Source: an uncultured Collinsella sp.
GTDB lineage: Bacteria > Actinomycetota > Coriobacteriia > Coriobacteriales > Coriobacteriaceae
Assembly (NCBI GenBank): GCA_905213265.1
Contig: CAJMHR010000001.1
Location: 25,555-89,554 of the forward strand
Direction of reading: 5' to 3'
DNA length: 64,000 nucleotides
Positions within the stretch are counted from its first letter, which is position 1. Each line of letters opens with the position of its first letter. A program made the position numbers and the translations under genes. The notes under the pieces were generated by a model. That model was not told where the DNA came from. It saw nothing but the letters and a program-made list of their open reading frames with translations, and made no database searches. This document shows, piece after piece, positions 60,506 through 64,000 of this stretch.

Positions 60506-60662
60506 CATGCATGCAGTAAATAGCGTCATTCATTTTGTTAGAAATTGCCCATGCGGTTATTGCAGCTGCATGTACTGCAACATACTGCGCAATTCTCCGC
60601 ACGAAGCAGAAGTCGGTTCCAATTCGATCGAGGCGATGACGCGTGGTGGCTACTGGTCCTAA
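60483..60662 (+). CDS. Cys-rich RiPP precursor peptide, CLI_3235-like, 59 aa
   Basis: The ATG at 60483 is preceded by GGGAGGCAGATC, the best SD in the operon. The 59-residue product has five cysteines in a tight core, NCPCGYCSCMYCN, at 22, 24, 27, 29 and 32. Residues 1-20 (RSIRPFNMHAVNSV) form a leader and 33-59 a polar follower ending GGYWS. The C-x-C-x2-C-x-C-x2-C core next to a CcpM-type maturase matches the CLI_3235 bacteriocin precursor class. The gene overlaps the acyl-carrier-related gene by 23 bases and the following gene by 20, so it is read in a third frame. The mature peptide and activity are unknown. Confidence 0.8.
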   Translation: MRSIRPFNMHAVNSVIHFVRNCPCGYCSCMYCNILRNSPHEAEVGSNSIEAMTRGGYWS

Positions 60663-61182
60663 ATCGAGCAAGACGGTTACAAACGAATATCGAATCTCAA
60701 TTGAAGGTAACCCTTATCCGCATGCTCTAGCTCTCATCAACCCAGCCGGAGACAACCTCAATATCAAAAGACATGGGTTCACGGGTCCACTAGGACAGCT
60801 ATTGAGTCTAAAATATACCGTTTATGACGATGCAAATGAAAAACTCTTTACTGTCGTCGACGGTGGTTTTAGTAACATGCCCAGGGTTGCGCTCATCATC
60901 GAACACAAGGAAGTTGCGGTGTTCGATTATGGCCTAAACAGACTTGAGATGAAGTGCGTAACGAACATACCGAATTACACAATAAAAGGTAACTTCCTAT
61001 TTGGAGATTACGACATATTCAGCCAACGGGAAGTGAAGCTATCTTCAGTTATCGTCCTTCAATGTGATAAACAATCGTGCTTTAGCATACAGGTTTTGGA
61101 TAAAGCCGAATTGGCCGCCGCAATTGGAATACCCACAGCCATTGCCCTTCTGAGGGCTCGGATTGAAGAGCATCTCGAATAA
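60643..61182 (+). CDS. Beta-rich protein of the RiPP operon, LURP-one/tubby-like by pattern
   Basis: The product has 179 residues. It starts at GTG 60643 (or GTG 60646) inside the end of the precursor gene, with GAGG upstream. It is rich in strands with a final hydrophobic helix: YRISIEGNPYPHALALINPAG, YTVYDDANEKLFTVVDGG, VAVFDYGL, NYTIKGNFLFGDYDIF, and SSVIVLQCDKQSCFSIQVLD then AAAIGIPTAIALLRA. The order of twelve-odd strands and a C-terminal helix resembles the LURP-one/tubby fold, but this is by eye. No signal peptide is present. It may be an immunity, chaperone or modifying component. Confidence 0.6.
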   Translation: MVATGPKSSKTVTNEYRISIEGNPYPHALALINPAGDNLNIKRHGFTGPLGQLLSLKYTVYDDANEKLFTVVDGGFSNMPRVALIIEHKEVAVFDYGLNRLEMKCVTNIPNYTIKGNFLFGDYDIFSQREVKLSSVIVLQCDKQSCFSIQVLDKAELAAAIGIPTAIALLRARIEEHLE

Positions 61183-61208
61183 ATCGCAAAAAGCAGTTCG
61201 TAGCAACG

Positions 61209-61242
61209 TTCAGGAGCTAGATAGTTTTTTCTGGCTCCTGAA
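61209..61242. terminator. Weak inverted repeat between convergent genes
   Basis: TTCAGGAGC (61209-61217) pairs with GCTCCTGAA (61234-61242) around a T-rich loop. It covers the end of the ABC exporter gene and follows the operon by 27 bases. It may end one or both transcripts, but no T run follows the stem on either strand. Confidence 0.3.
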
Positions 61243-62821
61243 ACTGCATTACATAGTCTGCAAATTGTTCGAAACCATGTCCATGATCCGCAATGATGAC
61301 GATTCGCTCTTTCATCTCCTGCGCAACCACCATCTTCAAAAAGGATATCGAAGCATTATCTAAATTGTTGCAAGGCTCATCCAAAATAATAATAGAATAA
61401 CTGCTCAGAAAGGCCCTACAAAGTAATAGAGAAGCCAGTTCTCCGCCAGACAAATTGTGTCCCCTAGCTCCAATGATGGGATTTACTTCAAATAATTTAT
61501 CGAGGCTAAAACCCTTCAAAAGATAGATGAGTTTTTCAGAGTCAATATCTACAAGACCATAGTAAAGAGCCTTCCTGAAAGTTCCCCCCATTATCAAATG
61601 TCTTTGCGGCATAGTTGCGCAGGGTAGCTGGATTAAAGTCGAACCATCGAAAATGACAGTAGACTCATTAACACACAGTCTGCCAGCAACTGGCGACAAT
61701 AATCCGTTCAATACTTCCAGAAATGAAGATTTACCACATGCATTAGGGCCGCTTACTAAAACCAGACAAGGTGCCTGTATCGTGCAATCTGGAATTGTTA
61801 TCCTCTCATTAGTTTCGTTCGACGAAAACGAGAGAATGATTCCTTTCCAACTAATTCGATCAGCGTGATCGAAACATATCAAATTAGGTTTTTCAGCTTC
61901 CAAAAGACGACGTAATTCCAAGACACGGTGCAACGATCTAAACGACGGCTGAAGCTGAGCCCAACAATTCAGAACAAGAGGAAAAGGAGAATAGCATAGA
62001 AGTACAAGTTGATAGCTCTGCACCGCAATCCCGACCGTCAGTCCGCGCTTTGACACAAGGAAAATAAGCAGCAGAACTGAAAGCAAGCCAGTAATGATGT
62101 TGCCAGCGTCAACTATTTCAGTTGCCAATCTCGCAAAGACACTCTCCTCAACTCGAGAGTTCCTGCAGGCTTTAAGCATCTTTTTATAGCGAAGTAATTC
62201 CAAGTTAATTGAACGAGAAATACGAATGTAAAGTCGACAATTTATTAGTTGGGCTAAATAAGCAGAACCCCTCGCCTGGGCCTCCAATGCCTTTTCGCTC
62301 TTAGTCGATAGCTTACTAAGAGCGAACGGATATAGAAGCGAGATAAACAATGCCGAAACACAAACAGGAATCAAAAGCAACAAAGAGATATTAGATAGCG
62401 CCACAAACGATACCAAACCCGTCACTAGGCACGGAAGAAACGCAGTTGTAAATATTCCAATCATCGGCTGTAGGTTCCCAGCCTCTTCAATGCGCGATAA
62501 CAGGTAGTCACTGTCTTTTGCTAAAACTAAGGGCCGCTCTAAAGCATGGCGGGCAAGCAATCTATAGAAGCAGTTAGCGCCATCGGAAGCCAATTGCTCC
62601 GCATATTTTGATCTGAACAGGTTTGTCACCAGCTCAACTGAGAGCAATACTAGCAGGCCTAACCCAATGCATAAAACGTTACGATAATTAGAGCGAAGCA
62701 GGCCATAGTCTATTATCAACGATTCAGCTTTAACAACAGACAGCTCCACCAGGGCAGATAAAATGCAGAGCGCCATCAACTTGATTACTGTCGTCTTATT
62801 TTGAATAAAAAGCTCTGGCAT
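61217..62821 (-). CDS. ABC exporter (fused membrane and ATPase domains) of the RiPP island
   Basis: The product has 534 residues. Residues 1-300 are an exporter-type membrane domain with about six TM segments. The ATPase follows: Walker A SGPNACGKSSF (357-367), signature LSGGE (457-461), Walker B IIILDEPCNNLD (477-488) and the H-loop ADHGH (511-515). The nucleotide domain is short and has no peptidase C39 domain, so leader cleavage must happen elsewhere. Its AT-rich composition matches the operon it converges with, which supports a joint origin. Role: export of the peptide, or self-protection. SD GAGGGGATGGACAT precedes ATG 62821. Confidence 0.85.
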   Translation of the reverse strand: MPELFIQNKTTVIKLMALCILSALVELSVVKAESLIIDYGLLRSNYRNVLCIGLGLLVLLSVELVTNLFRSKYAEQLASDGANCFYRLLARHALERPLVLAKDSDYLLSRIEEAGNLQPMIGIFTTAFLPCLVTGLVSFVALSNISLLLLIPVCVSALFISLLYPFALSKLSTKSEKALEAQARGSAYLAQLINCRLYIRISRSINLELLRYKKMLKACRNSRVEESVFARLATEIVDAGNIITGLLSVLLLIFLVSKRGLTVGIAVQSYQLVLLCYSPFPLVLNCWAQLQPSFRSLHRVLELRRLLEAEKPNLICFDHADRISWKGIILSFSSNETNERITIPDCTIQAPCLVLVSGPNACGKSSFLEVLNGLLSPVAGRLCVNESTVIFDGSTLIQLPCATMPQRHLIMGGTFRKALYYGLVDIDSEKLIYLLKGFSLDKLFEVNPIIGARGHNLSGGELASLLLCRAFLSSYSIIILDEPCNNLDNASISFLKMVVAQEMKERIVIIADHGHGFEQFADYVMQFQEPEKTI

Positions 62822-62947
62822 ATGTCCATCCCCTCAACTAATAATCATAGCTGGAAAGATGACATTTTTATTCTATAGCCTCAAGCAACACGCTTTGCTG
62901 ACGTCAAATCTTGTCATTACAAACATGCACCTTAGCGCTTAAGACTC

Positions 62948-62980
62948 AAAAAAGGGGGCGGCCGAGATGGCCGTCCCCTC
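62948..62980 (-). terminator. Intrinsic terminator of the DUF1275 gene
   Basis: On the minus strand GGGGACGGCC pairs with GGCCGCCCC, followed by CTTTTTTG. This is also where the base composition returns to GC-rich, the right edge of the AT-rich island. Confidence 0.85.
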
Positions 62981-63032
62981 CCCAATAATGATCAGTGCGA
63001 CAAAGGGGCCAGCCCCTTGCCGTATCCTGCCG

Positions 63033-63749
63033 TTATTTTTGGCAGCCCTCTTTCCAAGCCTCGGCCGCAACCTTCCAGCGTAAGCGCAAGTCGCGCTCAC
63101 GGTCGATGAACATGATGGCAAACGCAACAAACAGCAGCAAGCTCGCCACGACGATGGCGTGCAGGCCCATGCGCTCAATACACCAGTTGCCCAACACGGC
63201 GCCAAACACAAAGGTAAAGATCACGCCAAAGTACAGCAGGCCGTTTTCCAAAAAGCCGCGCCTGTGGGTGATGATGTAATCGTCCACGTTTTGCAGCGCG
63301 TTGCGCAAGTTGCCGATGCACATGGTCGTAGCGATGCCGTGACCGTGGATCTTGCGGAAGCTCTCGACCTGCATGCCGCAGGCAAACGAGGTGAGGCAGT
63401 TGGCGAGCAGGTTGAAATTGCCGCCCGGGATAAAGCTCACACCCAGCAAGATGACGGCTTCAAAGAACACCGTCACTTGGCGCCAGTGAATCACGCTGCC
63501 AAACCGTTCGTGTACCAGGTCGGCAAGCATAATGCCCACGGCAAACGACACCACAGGGAAGAAGTAGCGCCCCGCAAGTGCCCAATTGCCCTCCGAGATG
63601 CTCACGCCCACAAGCAGGATGTTGCCCGTCTGCGCGTTTGCGAAAACATGGTCGCGCCCAATGTACGAATACACATCCATAAAGCCGCCGGCGAGCGCCA
63701 GGATAATGCCCAGTTCGATGGACTCCGATATCTGTTTGGCACGCTGCAT
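63033..63749 (-). CDS. DUF1275 (YoaK-like) membrane protein
   Basis: The product has 238 residues and six TM segments: ELGIILALAGGFMDVYSYI, FANAQTGNILLVGVSI, YFFPVVSFAVGIMLADL, VTVFFEAVILLGVSFI, FGVIFTFVFGAVLGNW and AIVVASLLLFVAFAIMF. The family is YoaK/DUF1275, of unknown transport function. The motif FANAQTGNILLVGV is typical. ATG 63749 is chosen as the family start (AAGGAGG upstream at 10-base spacing). The 251 bases beyond it to the window end show no supported gene. Confidence 0.88.
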   Translation of the reverse strand: MQRAKQISESIELGIILALAGGFMDVYSYIGRDHVFANAQTGNILLVGVSISEGNWALAGRYFFPVVSFAVGIMLADLVHERFGSVIHWRQVTVFFEAVILLGVSFIPGGNFNLLANCLTSFACGMQVESFRKIHGHGIATTMCIGNLRNALQNVDDYIITHRRGFLENGLLYFGVIFTFVFGAVLGNWCIERMGLHAIVVASLLLFVAFAIMFIDRERDLRLRWKVAAEAWKEGCQK

Positions 63750-64000
63750 CGTCGTGCATCCTCCTTGTTGACGACCCTCTCGTGCGTTGGCGGAAACATA
63801 GCCGCCGTTCATACTGTAACCCATTGACAACATGGCGTGCGCGCGAGACAGGTTCTCCAACGCGCAGATACACAGTCTGGAAACAAACGGCACCTGCATC
63901 GACACGCCGATCCGCCAGCCCATGTACTCCACCAGTCTTTTTAGCCCCATTACAGTTTGAGTCGTCCGAAAGGGCGGCTCTTTTCCGTTGCACGGTTATA

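Noticed and set aside
1..64000. CRISPR arrays, tRNA or rRNA genes, prophage
   Set aside because: No regularly spaced repeats, no cloverleaf-like sequence and no phage structural genes were found; the holin-like YvlD gene stands alone.

Overview
The window is GC-rich, gene-dense bacterial chromosome with mostly minus-strand genes. Gene content suggests a Gram-positive anaerobic actinobacterium of the Coriobacteriia, most like Collinsella. The clues are a class III fructose-1,6-bisphosphatase, the formate-to-methylene-folate genes (fhs, fchA, folD), superoxide reductase, AddAB-type recombination genes, DegV and DUF4430 surface proteins, and a sortase-type tail. The taxonomic call is an inference from content and style; no rRNA or tRNA gene is visible.

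Layout. 1-6.7 kb: end of an rRNA m5C methyltransferase, a tiny membrane protein, a TIM-barrel protein, DegV, fbp and two GtrA proteins. 6.8-11.9 kb: two DUF4430 surface proteins behind a likely cobalamin riboswitch. 12-15.8 kb: an ABC1/UbiB kinase with a phasin-like partner, and a C69 dipeptidase. 15.85-17.6 kb: a complete IS256-family insertion sequence with 8-bp target duplications, inserted at the end of a 238-bp element with 35-bp terminal inverted repeats. 17.6-19.1 kb: folD-fchA. 19.5-23.7 kb: two paralogous lipoproteins, the first cut by an in-frame UGA, and a Tat-exported, sortase-tailed PI-PLC-like protein broken by a frameshift. 23.8-30 kb: a PH-like protein, a zinc-ribbon protein, a cation diffusion facilitator, a membrane protein and fhs. 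30-34.8 kb: ruvCAB with a LexA-type box, a degenerate NAD synthase homologue and superoxide reductase. 35-49.2 kb: a DNA-metabolism block (SNF2 helicase, dnaE, addA, addB). 49.4-54.9 kb: YerC, a YvlD-like membrane protein, an Rrf2 regulator, cysK, mnmA and a HipA-like kinase with its own helix-turn-helix. 55-57.4 kb: an M42 peptidase and an iron alcohol dehydrogenase. 57.4-62.9 kb: a strikingly AT-rich island. 63-64 kb: a DUF1275 membrane protein.

The most interesting locus is the AT-rich island. It encodes a ribosomally made peptide (RiPP) system of the CcpM / CLI_3235 type: a radical SAM-SPASM maturase, a TIGR04066-type maturation protein, an acyl-carrier-related protein, a 59-residue Cys-rich precursor (C-x-C-x2-C-x-C-x2-C) whose gene overlaps both neighbours, an unknown beta-rich protein, and a convergent ABC exporter. 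Base composition and context point to horizontal acquisition.

The second notable locus is the riboswitch plus DUF4430 operon. DUF4430 is related to the C-terminal domain of transcobalamin, so B12 control of a surface protein with four such domains suggests a cobalamin-capture system. Other observations are a NAD synthase homologue lacking catalytic signatures in both domains, two disrupted genes within 2.2 kb, and several long intergenic palindromes.
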